From contig JAQBOM010000011.1 of the NCBI GenBank assembly GCA_028288025.1, forward strand, positions 1 through 64,000: a stretch of DNA of 64,000 nucleotides. Reading direction: 5' to 3'. The notes under the pieces are model-generated. The model ran no database searches and was not told the origin of the DNA. It worked only from the letters and a program-made list of their open reading frames with translations. This document shows, piece by piece, positions 8,732 through 16,956 of this stretch (its first letter is position 1; each line of letters starts with the position of its first letter). The DNA is from Mucilaginibacter sp. (GTDB lineage: Bacteria > Bacteroidota > Bacteroidia > Sphingobacteriales > Sphingobacteriaceae). Position numbers and translations under genes: made by a program.

Positions 8732-9970
8732 TTATTTAGCCAGGTTTTTATTAAACTTATTGTAACTGTATCCGAATACAAATATCACCGCATAGCACAT
8801 AATTGGCAGATAATAAGCCTTAGCTACGCTGTGGTTAGCTATCAGCCCCATCAGGGGCGGGAAAATACCACCTCCTACCACTCCCATTACAATAAAAGAG
8901 GAAGCTTGCTGGGTTTTTTTACCCATATTTTTCAGGCCGAGGCTAAATATGGTGGGGAACATTATACTGAAAAAGAAATTGATAAACAGCAGCGCAATAA
9001 ACGACACCCAGCCAAAACTCTGAGCTACTATTATACACATGACAATATTGCACAGGGCGAATGCGGCGAGCAGTTTATTAGGCGCGATGTAGCGCATTAA
9101 TAGGGTGCCGGCCGAGCGGCCCACAACCATCATGATCATGCTTAAAGAAAAAAAGTAGCCCGCCTTTTCATCGCTGAAATGCATCACATCATGCCCGTAA
9201 TTAATAAAATAAGCCCACGTGCCTCCCTGTGCCGCCACATTAAATAATTGTGCTATTGCCGCAAATACAAAATGTTTATGCTGAAAAAGATTTTTATCTA
9301 AATGCCCCTCTCCGGCTATCGCATAAGCATCAGTAGCTGTAATATGCGGATCACTTAGTTCTGGCACTTTTACGAATGCAAAGGCCACACCTATCAGCGC
9401 AATACCGGCACCTATAACAATATATAAATGCTTTACAGATACCAGGTCGTTAGAGTGCTCCTGCCCTGCTTTTAAAATGAAATAGCTGCCAATAAGCGGG
9501 CCTATAACACCTCCCAAACCATTAAACGCCTGCGAGAAATTAATACGCTGATCGCTGGTACGCTGGTCGCCGAGGGATGCCACAAACGGGTGTGCCACGG
9601 TTTCTAATGTAGCCAGCCCGCAGGCTAAAACAAAAAGAGCTATCCTGAAAAAATTAAAAGATTCGGCATTAGCCGCAGGGATAAACAGGAATGCCCCGGC
9701 AGCATACAGGAATAGGCCCAGCAGTACACCGTTTTTGTACCCAAACTTTTTCATAAACATACCGGCCGGAATACCCATTACCGCGTAAGCCCCAAACATG
9801 GATAGCTGTACCAGTGCCGAGCGTGATTTAGATATATGCAGCACATTTTGAAAATGCCTGTTCAGCACATCACCCAGTGTTAAGGCAATACCCCACAGCA
9901 TAAAAAGCGATGTAATAAACAACAGGATCACAATGTACTTGCGTTCGGTAAACTTAGGTTTAGCGTTCAT
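8732..9970 (-). CDS. FucP-like MFS sugar permease
   Basis: 412 residues with about 12 hydrophobic segments. The N-terminus (LFMLWGIALTLGDVLNRHFQ) and the following QLSMFGAYAVMGIPAGMFMKKFG match the L-fucose/glucose/galactose:proton symporter family (FucP/GluP) in pattern. The sequence GWVSFIALLFINFFFSIMFP also fits this family. It should import a monosaccharide across the inner membrane. It lies between GH31 and the LacI gene. Fucose, galactose, glucose, mannose and rhamnose are all possible substrates; the sequence does not decide. A degraded GH92 fragment occupies its upstream region. Confidence 0.85.
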   Translation of the reverse strand: MNAKPKFTERKYIVILLFITSLFMLWGIALTLGDVLNRHFQNVLHISKSRSALVQLSMFGAYAVMGIPAGMFMKKFGYKNGVLLGLFLYAAGAFLFIPAANAESFNFFRIALFVLACGLATLETVAHPFVASLGDQRTSDQRINFSQAFNGLGGVIGPLIGSYFILKAGQEHSNDLVSVKHLYIVIGAGIALIGVAFAFVKVPELSDPHITATDAYAIAGEGHLDKNLFQHKHFVFAAIAQLFNVAAQGGTWAYFINYGHDVMHFSDEKAGYFFSLSMIMMVVGRSAGTLLMRYIAPNKLLAAFALCNIVMCIIVAQSFGWVSFIALLFINFFFSIMFPTIFSLGLKNMGKKTQQASSFIVMGVVGGGIFPPLMGLIANHSVAKAYYLPIMCYAVIFVFGYSYNKFNKNLAK

Positions 9971-10104
9971 CGATGAAAACTTAATGGTTTGGTTAATATT
10001 GGTGCCGTAAATTAAGTCAAAACTTTACAGGTATCAAACCGCTATTATTTACTTTATATCCGCAAGCCGACGGTGTTTTTTCCGGCCTTCATCATCATTC
10101 ACTT

Positions 10105-10298
10105 TTTGACAGGGAAAATGGTTTATCCAATTCAAGCCCCCTGCTTGCGTTGGGCTTATCTCTCATTTCAAAATGCAGGGTGCCGCCGTTCATGATATCG
10201 GCATGGCCTACCGGTTATGTGTAAAAGGTTTGCATTTTAGCGTAGATTAGATATATACATTACGCTTGCTGTTGTTATTTGCTTAATTATAAATTTCA
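10105..10298 (-). pseudogene. Degraded C-terminal fragment of a GH92 gene
   Basis: The stretch aligns base for base over long runs with the 3' end of the intact GH92 gene at about 12670-12880. Shared runs include GTGCCGCCGTTCATGATATC and TTATGTGTAAAAGGTTT. Read on the minus strand it gives NVYI-stop, then CKPFTHN, then after a frameshift HADIMNGGTLHFEM, then after another shift DKPFSLS. The intact protein has KPFTHN, HGDIMNGGTLHFEM and DKPFSLS in the same order. In-frame stops and at least two shifts show that it is dead. It lies directly downstream of GH31, so GH31 is flanked by an intact and a relict GH92 end. It also fills most of the 328-base gap between GH31 and the permease. Confidence 0.85.
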
Positions 10299-12479
10299 TC
10301 ACTTAAAAACCAGGCTTCCTTTGTTGTCGATAAGCGCGACCTTTTCTTCCTTGCCTAAAACAGCTTTAATGGTTTTATAAACCTTCTTACCGGAATAAGA
10401 GCCGCTCATTTTCCATGATAATGTTTTAGCGGCATCGTTCCAATAATAGGCCGTTGTTCTTGTATCGCCGTTGGTGTAATTGTAGGATACCCCATCATCT
10501 TCAACCATTTTAAAGCTGCCGTTTTTTCCCGGGTAGATATGAATTTCAAGCGGAGCATCAGAAGTTTGTTCTGAATATTGAATAACAGGGCCAACCGGAA
10601 GGATGGTTCCTGCACGTACATATAGCGGTATTTCATCGAGCGCCTTTTCAACTGAAAAAGTTTTGGAACCCCTGATCACATCGCCGGTGTAATAGTCATA
10701 CCAGGTATCATCGGGTAAATAAACATTTCGCTTGCCGCCAGGGTTCAATACCGGCGCAGCCAATAGTCCCTTACCCAGCAGCCATTCGTTCCTCATGTTG
10801 GCAACAGTTGTATCTTCTGGAAACTCCATAACCAATGGCCGCATAATAGGTGCGCCGGTGTTATAGGCTTCGTGACCCAGGCTATAAATATAGGGTAGCA
10901 GTTGATAGCGAAGGTCAAGTGCTTTGCGCATGGCAGCTTCGCCGTCATCGTCCCAAAGAAAAGGGAAACGCGCGGTAGTGCCAATGTTGGAGTGAGAGCG
11001 CATAATCGGAAAAAACACGCCTGCCTGAAACCAGCGGACTAACATTTCTTTGGTTGGAGTACCCTGGAAACCACCAATGTCGCAAGCGCCGTAGTACATC
11101 CCTGCAAGGCTAAAATTAAGCAGATCCATAGGTACCTCATTCAAAGATGGCCAGGTTGAAGGGATGTCGCCACTCCAGGTGCTATAACCAAAACGCTGGT
11201 CGCCGGGGCTGAATGCCCTGTTTATGGTAAAATGTCGATAATTTGGCCGGACGGATGCCAGCAAGTCGCGCTGTGCGGTATTCCACCAATAATAACAGGT
11301 GTAATATGATTCGCCTTCGTCATCCCACCATCCATCAACACCTGCCTTAATCAGCGGCTTGTTTTTTTCTTCATACCATTTTCGAACGGCGGCGTTGCTA
11401 TAGTTTAAATCACGGCTATCCGTTTTCGGGCTGATAAGCCAGCCGTTTTTCCTGGCTGTATCCAGCATCGCGGCATTACCCAGCCTTGGCTTACGGATGC
11501 CAATAAATTTAACGCCCTGGCTTTTCAATTCAGCTAACTGTTTGGCCGGGTTCGGGAATACTTTGGGGTTAAACGCAAAATCGGTAAATCCGGCTTTGCC
11601 CTCCTTGTGTACAGAATAATCGGGTAAGGTAGTGTACCATTCGAAGTCGAAAATAAAAGCGTCCACCGGCAATTTGTGCGTACGGAATTTGGTTAAAACA
11701 TTGGATACATAAGCACTGTCTGACCAGCCCCATTGGCTTTGCAGATAACCAAACGCCCATCTTGGGGGAAGCTTTGGCCTCCCGGTAAGCTTAGCATACC
11801 CGCTTAAACCTTCGTACATAGTTTTAGCAGGCCACAGGTATAAATTGGCCGCTTTTCCTGAAAATTTCCAGGTTAAGGCTGCTTTATTCTTGTCACGGTT
11901 CCAGGTTGCCGGTGTATTATCATTTGCCGAAATGCCCAACGCGCTGTAACCCGCGCTATTCCAAAAATATGGAATGTCGGTAACGCCATTGTTCACAGAA
12001 GAACTGGACCGATTTTTTTTCAGGTCTTTTGACGATTTATTTCCGGAGCCATACAACACCCCTTCCACGGTATGGGTGATTTGCATTGATGTGCCTGCAG
12101 ATGAATAAGTGGCGTCCTGAATAAGTACCCGCCCGGCCGCATCGTATAGCGACCAGGTGTTGGTCCCGGTATTTATCATCAGTTTTCCATACAAAGTTTT
12201 AATCCCGTATGATGGAGCCGCAGAAATAACAGTAAATGGCGCAATAGCCTTATTGCTATCGTCAATAAAAACGCTTTTGATGGCGGATGGCGCGATGGAG
12301 TCGTTTAAGCTTAAGCAAAATGCTGCATCTTTAGCGGTCATCAACCCTACTTGCCGGCCTCCTGCTTTGACCAGTATTCCGTGTGGGATTTTAATAATTT
12401 GTGCTTTGGCGGTAAAAATTGCGGTTGAGTGTAATACAACGATCAGTATTAAAATCAGTTGTCCTTTTTTAATTTTCAT
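10299..12479 (-). CDS. GH31 alpha-glycosidase, secreted
   Basis: 726 residues with a signal peptide ending near residue 26 (STAIFTAKAQ). An N-terminal beta domain (to about 230) precedes a TIM barrel beginning at RWAFGYLQSQWGW, a characteristic GH31 block. The nucleophile aspartate is probably in DGWWDDEGES near residue 384 and the acid/base aspartate in YSTWSGDIPS near 430. C-terminal beta domains follow (LPDDTWYDYYTGDVI, PLYVRAGTILPVGP). The family contains alpha-glucosidases, alpha-xylosidases and others, and the WDDEGE variant does not let me choose. It is 172 bases downstream of GH92 in the same orientation. Confidence 0.85.
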   Translation of the reverse strand: MKIKKGQLILILIVVLHSTAIFTAKAQIIKIPHGILVKAGGRQVGLMTAKDAAFCLSLNDSIAPSAIKSVFIDDSNKAIAPFTVISAAPSYGIKTLYGKLMINTGTNTWSLYDAAGRVLIQDATYSSAGTSMQITHTVEGVLYGSGNKSSKDLKKNRSSSSVNNGVTDIPYFWNSAGYSALGISANDNTPATWNRDKNKAALTWKFSGKAANLYLWPAKTMYEGLSGYAKLTGRPKLPPRWAFGYLQSQWGWSDSAYVSNVLTKFRTHKLPVDAFIFDFEWYTTLPDYSVHKEGKAGFTDFAFNPKVFPNPAKQLAELKSQGVKFIGIRKPRLGNAAMLDTARKNGWLISPKTDSRDLNYSNAAVRKWYEEKNKPLIKAGVDGWWDDEGESYYTCYYWWNTAQRDLLASVRPNYRHFTINRAFSPGDQRFGYSTWSGDIPSTWPSLNEVPMDLLNFSLAGMYYGACDIGGFQGTPTKEMLVRWFQAGVFFPIMRSHSNIGTTARFPFLWDDDGEAAMRKALDLRYQLLPYIYSLGHEAYNTGAPIMRPLVMEFPEDTTVANMRNEWLLGKGLLAAPVLNPGGKRNVYLPDDTWYDYYTGDVIRGSKTFSVEKALDEIPLYVRAGTILPVGPVIQYSEQTSDAPLEIHIYPGKNGSFKMVEDDGVSYNYTNGDTRTTAYYWNDAAKTLSWKMSGSYSGKKVYKTIKAVLGKEEKVALIDNKGSLVFK

Positions 12480-12651
12480 TTCTTTTGCGGGAAAGTTAAC
12501 GGCCTGGCGCGTTAGGCTATTTGTTAAATATTTGCTTCATGTTACTTTGTAAAATTAAGACAAGTAGCCTGTTTAACATAAATAAAAAAGAGGGTGTATC
12601 ATTTTTACTACTGTAATAATTTTATTGCTGGCATTTATAAAACACCGGTTA

Positions 12652-14934
12652 TTATTGAAGATGTTGATTAGCCGACAATGAAAATGGTTTGTCATCTTCG
12701 TTAAGCCCGCGTTGAAAATTGGGTTTATCGCCCATTTCAAAATGGAGCGTGCCGCCGTTCATGATATCGCCATGGCTTATCCAGTTATGTGTAAAAGGTT
12801 TACCATTTAACGTTGCCGACTGGATATACACATTTTGGGTGCTGTTGTTGTTAGCTTCAATGGTGAATTTATTGCCGTTTTCCAAAGTAATGGTCATTTT
12901 GTTAAATGCAGGGCTGCCAATCACATATTGGTCGGTACCCGGGCAAACGCTGTAAAAACCTCCGGCGCTTAATACGTACCACGATGACATTTGTCCCTCA
13001 TCCTCATCACCCGGGTAGCCGTTTTCTGTAGCATTGTACATTTTGTCCATTACCTCGCGCAGGTGTTGCTGCGCTTTCCAGGGCTGCCCGGCATAATTGT
13101 ACAGGTACAGCATGTGCTGTATAGGTTCGTTCCCCTGCGCATACTGACCCATTTTAAAAGCAGCCATTTCTGTCATCTCATGAATTACCTGTCCATAACC
13201 GCCTACTTTAATGGTTCCGGGCATCGTAAATACCGAGTCCATTTTATCAGTAAAATTCTTATTGCCGCCCATTAAATTGATCAGGCCCTGCACATCCTGA
13301 AAAACCGACCAGGTCCAGTGCCAGGCATTTCCTTCGGTATAAGGGCCGCCCCAATCCAGCGGATCAAAAGGTTCTATCCAATTCCCGCGGGCATCTTTAG
13401 CACGCATAAAACCGGTTTTTACATCAAACAGGTTTTTATAATTATACATCTGCCGGCCAAACACATTTTGATAATGGGCATCTCCGGTTTGCTTAGCCAA
13501 CTGATAGCCGCAGAAATCGTCATAAGCAAACTCCAGTGTCCAGGCTGTAGCACCTTGTGTTTGCGGTGTAAATGGCACGTAGCCATCGGCAAAATACTCT
13601 TTCCATCCGGGCCTGCCATTGGCACTTCCCCAAGGGCCCTTGTTGGTTGCTTCGTGGTAATAAGCATCTAAGGCACGTTTAGGGTCGAAGGTGCGTATAC
13701 CTTTTACCCATGCATCGGTTAACAGGGATATAGCATGATTGCCCAACATACCGCCTGTTTCTGCCGGGAACGACCATGCCGGCAGCCATCCGCATTGCTG
13801 CTGCGCATCCAGTAATGCATTTACATACTGCCCCTCCATTTTAGGGTGCATAATCGTATTTAATGGAAATTGTGCCCTAAAGGTATCCCAAAAGCCATTA
13901 TCGGTATACATGTATCCGTCATGAATTTTACCATCGTATGGGCTGTAGTAATAAGGCTTGCCATTTTTGGCATACTCAAAAAACTGGTGCGAAAACAGGT
14001 TGGCGTGATACAGGCAAGAGTAAAATGTGGCCTTTTGCGCTTCAGTTCCGCCTTCTACCGCCATACGGCCCAAGAGGGTGTTCCAAATCTTATCTGCGGC
14101 CTTATGGGTATCTTCAAATGAGGGGTACTGGCCAAGCTCTGTTTGCAACGTCAGCAGTGCCTGATCGGGACTGATATACGATGACGCTACTTTGGCAGAT
14201 ACCGTTTCACCGTCTTTAAATTTTAGATAGGCGCCTGCTCCATTACCTTCGGCTTCCGTTTGTTGGGCGCTTGTGGTATTTTTTTTATTTTCCCAGGTAC
14301 CGTAACCGGTAAAAGGTTTATCAAATACAATTGCAAAATAATTTTTAAAGCTTTGTGGCGCCCAGCGGCAGTTATTTACCCACCCGGTTATCATCCTTTT
14401 GGCAGGATCAATTTTTACCATGCTCATTTTTGTGTAGCCATCCAGCACCAGGTATGCACCCTTGCCTTTCGGGAATGTGAATCGCAGATGGGCGCCCCGT
14501 TCTGTTGGGCTAATTTCTGTAGTGATGTTATTGTCCAGTTTAACCTTATAATAAGATGGCTGCGCAATTTCGTTATCGTGGCTAAATGATGCGGCCCTTT
14601 CATTTTCATCAACTACCAGTTTACCGGCAACGGGCATCAGGCTAAAAACGGCGTAATCATTAACCCACGAGCTGCATTGGTGTGATTGCTGAAAACCCCG
14701 GATGGTTTTCGCGGAATACTGGTACTTCCAGCCATCGCCGTTCTTCCCGGTTTGGGGTGTCCAGGTATTCATACCAAAAGGCAGCGAGGTAGCCGGGTAA
14801 GTGTTACCATAAGAGAACTCATACTTGGTGTTAGTGCCCTGCCGGGTATTAACATATTTAACAAGGTTGGGTTGCTGAGCAAACGAAACAGTGCCAAACA
14901 GCAATGCAGCGCAGGTAATTAGGCCTTTGGTCAT
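12652..14934 (-). CDS. GH92 exo-alpha-mannosidase (first copy)
   Basis: 760 residues from the ATG at 14934. A TTG 18 bases upstream is in frame, but the signal peptide fits MTKGLITCAALLFGTVSFAQ. It has the GH92 layout: an N-terminal beta domain (VNTRQGTNTKYEFSYGNTYP) and an (alpha/alpha)6 domain. The conserved glutamate block is EGNAWHWTW near residue 531, and the catalytic aspartate block is GDEDEGQMSSWY near 660. GH92 enzymes are calcium-dependent exo-alpha-mannosidases. A strong terminator lies immediately upstream, between this gene and the SGNH gene, so it may have its own promoter. Its 3' end was the source, or a sister, of the relict at 10105-10298. Confidence 0.9.
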   Translation of the reverse strand: MTKGLITCAALLFGTVSFAQQPNLVKYVNTRQGTNTKYEFSYGNTYPATSLPFGMNTWTPQTGKNGDGWKYQYSAKTIRGFQQSHQCSSWVNDYAVFSLMPVAGKLVVDENERAASFSHDNEIAQPSYYKVKLDNNITTEISPTERGAHLRFTFPKGKGAYLVLDGYTKMSMVKIDPAKRMITGWVNNCRWAPQSFKNYFAIVFDKPFTGYGTWENKKNTTSAQQTEAEGNGAGAYLKFKDGETVSAKVASSYISPDQALLTLQTELGQYPSFEDTHKAADKIWNTLLGRMAVEGGTEAQKATFYSCLYHANLFSHQFFEYAKNGKPYYYSPYDGKIHDGYMYTDNGFWDTFRAQFPLNTIMHPKMEGQYVNALLDAQQQCGWLPAWSFPAETGGMLGNHAISLLTDAWVKGIRTFDPKRALDAYYHEATNKGPWGSANGRPGWKEYFADGYVPFTPQTQGATAWTLEFAYDDFCGYQLAKQTGDAHYQNVFGRQMYNYKNLFDVKTGFMRAKDARGNWIEPFDPLDWGGPYTEGNAWHWTWSVFQDVQGLINLMGGNKNFTDKMDSVFTMPGTIKVGGYGQVIHEMTEMAAFKMGQYAQGNEPIQHMLYLYNYAGQPWKAQQHLREVMDKMYNATENGYPGDEDEGQMSSWYVLSAGGFYSVCPGTDQYVIGSPAFNKMTITLENGNKFTIEANNNSTQNVYIQSATLNGKPFTHNWISHGDIMNGGTLHFEMGDKPNFQRGLNEDDKPFSLSANQHLQ

Positions 14935-14972
14935 GGGTATTTTATCTTTCAAATATCAATTAATTATTCGCT

Positions 14973-14999
14973 AAAAAAGGAGGCGCTCCCGCCTCCTTT
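14973..14999 (-). terminator. Rho-independent terminator, minus strand
   Basis: On the minus strand the sequence is AAAGGAGGCG-GGAG-CGCCTCCTTT continuing into TTT. This gives a 10-bp G/C-rich stem, a 4-base loop and a T-run, the classical intrinsic terminator form. It follows the SGNH gene (15028-15690) and precedes the GH92 start by about 40 bases, so it divides the array. Confidence 0.85.
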
Positions 15000-15027
15000 A
15001 AACCAATATAAACTAACTCAAGTAATG

Positions 15028-15690
15028 CTAATTAATAACAGCCTTGTACAGTAGCCCGGCCGCGTATTTATTACCCTCATCATTAAGATGCACGCCGTCC
15101 TTTGTTAAGATGCCGTTGTCTTTATTTTGCGGGTTGTTCTTAAGGCCATACTCATGAAACAGGCTGCGAAAATCTACCAGGCCGCAATTATACTGCTTAG
15201 CCAGATCGCGGATGCTTTGCGAATATTTATTTAAATCACCATCAAGCTCATTGCTGTAATCTGTTTTTTCGCCTACGCAAGCCGGCGTACACAACACCAG
15301 TTTAATATTCCTGGCTTGCATTTTTTTGATCAAAGCGGTATAAAAACGACCAAACTTATCATAATCCGTGCCCGTTCCGGCCAGGCGCTTATGCCATACA
15401 TCGTTTACACCTACCCATATCACAACCACATCGGGGTTTTTAGCGAGCACGTCATCTTCATACCGCAGATACAGGTCATAAATTTTGTTGCCGCCAATAC
15501 CTGCACCGCTAACCACGTAATCGGCATCTTTATGCTCGTCCTTTAACCGCTGCTGTATCAAAGCGATAAAGCCATTTGGCTGTACGGCATATTCGGTAAT
15601 AGAATCACCAAAAAAAACCACGTTAACCGGCTTTTTTGGTTTAAATGAACATAAGGCAACAATAGCTGCCAGCAGGACGATCTTTTTCAC
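15028..15690 (-). CDS. SGNH/GDSL-family hydrolase, short form
   Basis: 220 residues from a GTG start. The N-terminus is hydrophobic and has a possible lipobox (IVALC, Cys14). The SGNH blocks are visible: block I FFGDSITEY near residue 26 (Ser nucleophile), block II around SGAGIGGNKI, block III VGVNDVW, and block V DGVHLNDEG, with the catalytic Asp and His about 20 residues from the end. Proteins of this size and layout are often acetyl-esterases acting on polysaccharide side groups. A LacI-type operator lies 23 bases upstream, which suggests it starts a transcript here, and a strong terminator follows it. Confidence 0.85.
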   Translation of the reverse strand: MKKIVLLAAIVALCSFKPKKPVNVVFFGDSITEYAVQPNGFIALIQQRLKDEHKDADYVVSGAGIGGNKIYDLYLRYEDDVLAKNPDVVVIWVGVNDVWHKRLAGTGTDYDKFGRFYTALIKKMQARNIKLVLCTPACVGEKTDYSNELDGDLNKYSQSIRDLAKQYNCGLVDFRSLFHEYGLKNNPQNKDNGILTKDGVHLNDEGNKYAAGLLYKAVIN

Positions 15691-15712
15691 AAGGGTATAT
15701 TTAGGTATTAAT

Positions 15713-15728
15713 GCTAAATTGATTTAGC
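15713..15728. promoter_or_regulatory. LacI-type operator O4, before the SGNH gene
   Basis: GCTAAATTGATTTAGC is a near-perfect palindrome with TG in place of the central CG. It lies 23 bases before the start codon at 15690. Its right arm GATTTAGC is the same as in O1, O6 and O7. Confidence 0.7.
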
Positions 15729-15771
15729 TAAAGTAATTGATAATTTATTTACTTGCAAATTATTATGAAAT

Positions 15772-16956
15772 TTACTCGAATTTTACGCGAATAAACCTAG
15801 GGCGGTACAAATTCGGATGTACAGTTAGGTCCTTAATAAATTCGATGGAGTTGACATTGTAGCTGATAAGCAATTCGCCGGGTTTAGAAAGGCTGGGGTG
15901 CGCCTTCGCATTGTACACTACAAAAGTTTTTTCACTAAGGTCGGGCCTGCAGTCCCATAGCTTAATGATAGGGCCAAACGGCCCCTTTGGGCTCGCCCCT
16001 ATCCGCATGCCCACAGTAGTACTCATACCGCCCAGTTGAAATACCAAAGCATAACGTCCGTCCGGCAAGGCCGAAACACTCAATTCGTTGGAAACACCAT
16101 TGATGACATCTGCAGCAGCATGCATATCACCCACCCAGGCCTTACCGTTCCAATAATTCCACTTGTTAAAATTTTCGAATTCTTTTGGCAGGACGCGGGC
16201 AACAAGCAAATTTTTAGCTATGCCTTTAACGCCGTATACATATATATAGCCATCGGGATGCAGCGCTCCGGCCTGTTTAGTGTTTACATAAATACCGGCA
16301 CCGAATGAACCCGAATCGCCTTTTTTATCCGTTAAGAAAAAAGGAGTGTCCATTTGCCCGGCATTTTTGAATGGAGGTTTACCGCCGGCCGGAATTTTTA
16401 TAAGGGTGTTACCCACTTCTTTAAACCCAAATGCCCCTGTGCTGACATTTCGTACCCTGTAACCGAAAATATAAATGCTATTACCGAGCGCCTGATTTAC
16501 AAAACCATCGCCCAGCCAATAATAATCGGATGGATCTGTTTGAGGCGTTTTAGGAATAAAAACGGGCCCGGCATCGCCCTTTGCATCCTTATCCCAATAA
16601 AATTCCATTTGATTTTTTAACGGTGCGTTACCGTTTAAAATGGCCACCGAGTTATGGATCATTTTGTAACCCGGCACCAGCGTATTACCTTTAATTTCGC
16701 CTACCATTGTATCGCTGAATATAAAAAGGACACTATCCCGGGCATTTGCCTGCCGACCCTCAACCCCGTTAAATGGTATGGTATATATACCGTCGCCACC
16801 AAACCAGCCCGATTCTCTTTTTAATAAATCGGACCATTCCGGCGCTTCTGCTACTGAAAATTTTACAGAAGTCAAATCCTTTATCTTCTGACCGTATCCA
16901 GTACTTGCAACCAACAAGCCAGAGAAGAATAAAGTAATCAAATAGCTGTTTTTCAT
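15772..16956 (-). CDS. Secreted DUF4185/DUF5005-like propeller protein
   Basis: 394 residues with a signal peptide ending near residue 22 (ASTGYGQ). The sequence has repeated propeller-like units: GWFGGDGIYTIPF, VLFIFSDTMVG, DYYWLGDGF, GIYVNTK and SPKGPFGP. The asparagine- and aspartate-rich GDG/SDT motifs are those of the DUF4185 group, predicted five-bladed propellers related in fold to glycosidases of the GH43/GH32 clans. The exact activity is unknown. It is distantly like the C-terminal half of the lipoprotein at 3102-4820. The start overlaps the Lgt-like gene stop by four bases (ATGA), so the two are translationally coupled. Confidence 0.65.
   Translation of the reverse strand: MKNSYLITLFFSGLLVASTGYGQKIKDLTSVKFSVAEAPEWSDLLKRESGWFGGDGIYTIPFNGVEGRQANARDSVLFIFSDTMVGEIKGNTLVPGYKMIHNSVAILNGNAPLKNQMEFYWDKDAKGDAGPVFIPKTPQTDPSDYYWLGDGFVNQALGNSIYIFGYRVRNVSTGAFGFKEVGNTLIKIPAGGKPPFKNAGQMDTPFFLTDKKGDSGSFGAGIYVNTKQAGALHPDGYIYVYGVKGIAKNLLVARVLPKEFENFNKWNYWNGKAWVGDMHAAADVINGVSNELSVSALPDGRYALVFQLGGMSTTVGMRIGASPKGPFGPIIKLWDCRPDLSEKTFVVYNAKAHPSLSKPGELLISYNVNSIEFIKDLTVHPNLYRPRFIRVKFE

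Noticed and set aside
12480..12651. LacI-type operator between GH31 and GH92
   Set aside because: TTGTTAAATATTTGCTTC is A/T-rich and weakly similar, but has no TCGA or TTGA centre and no paired arms.
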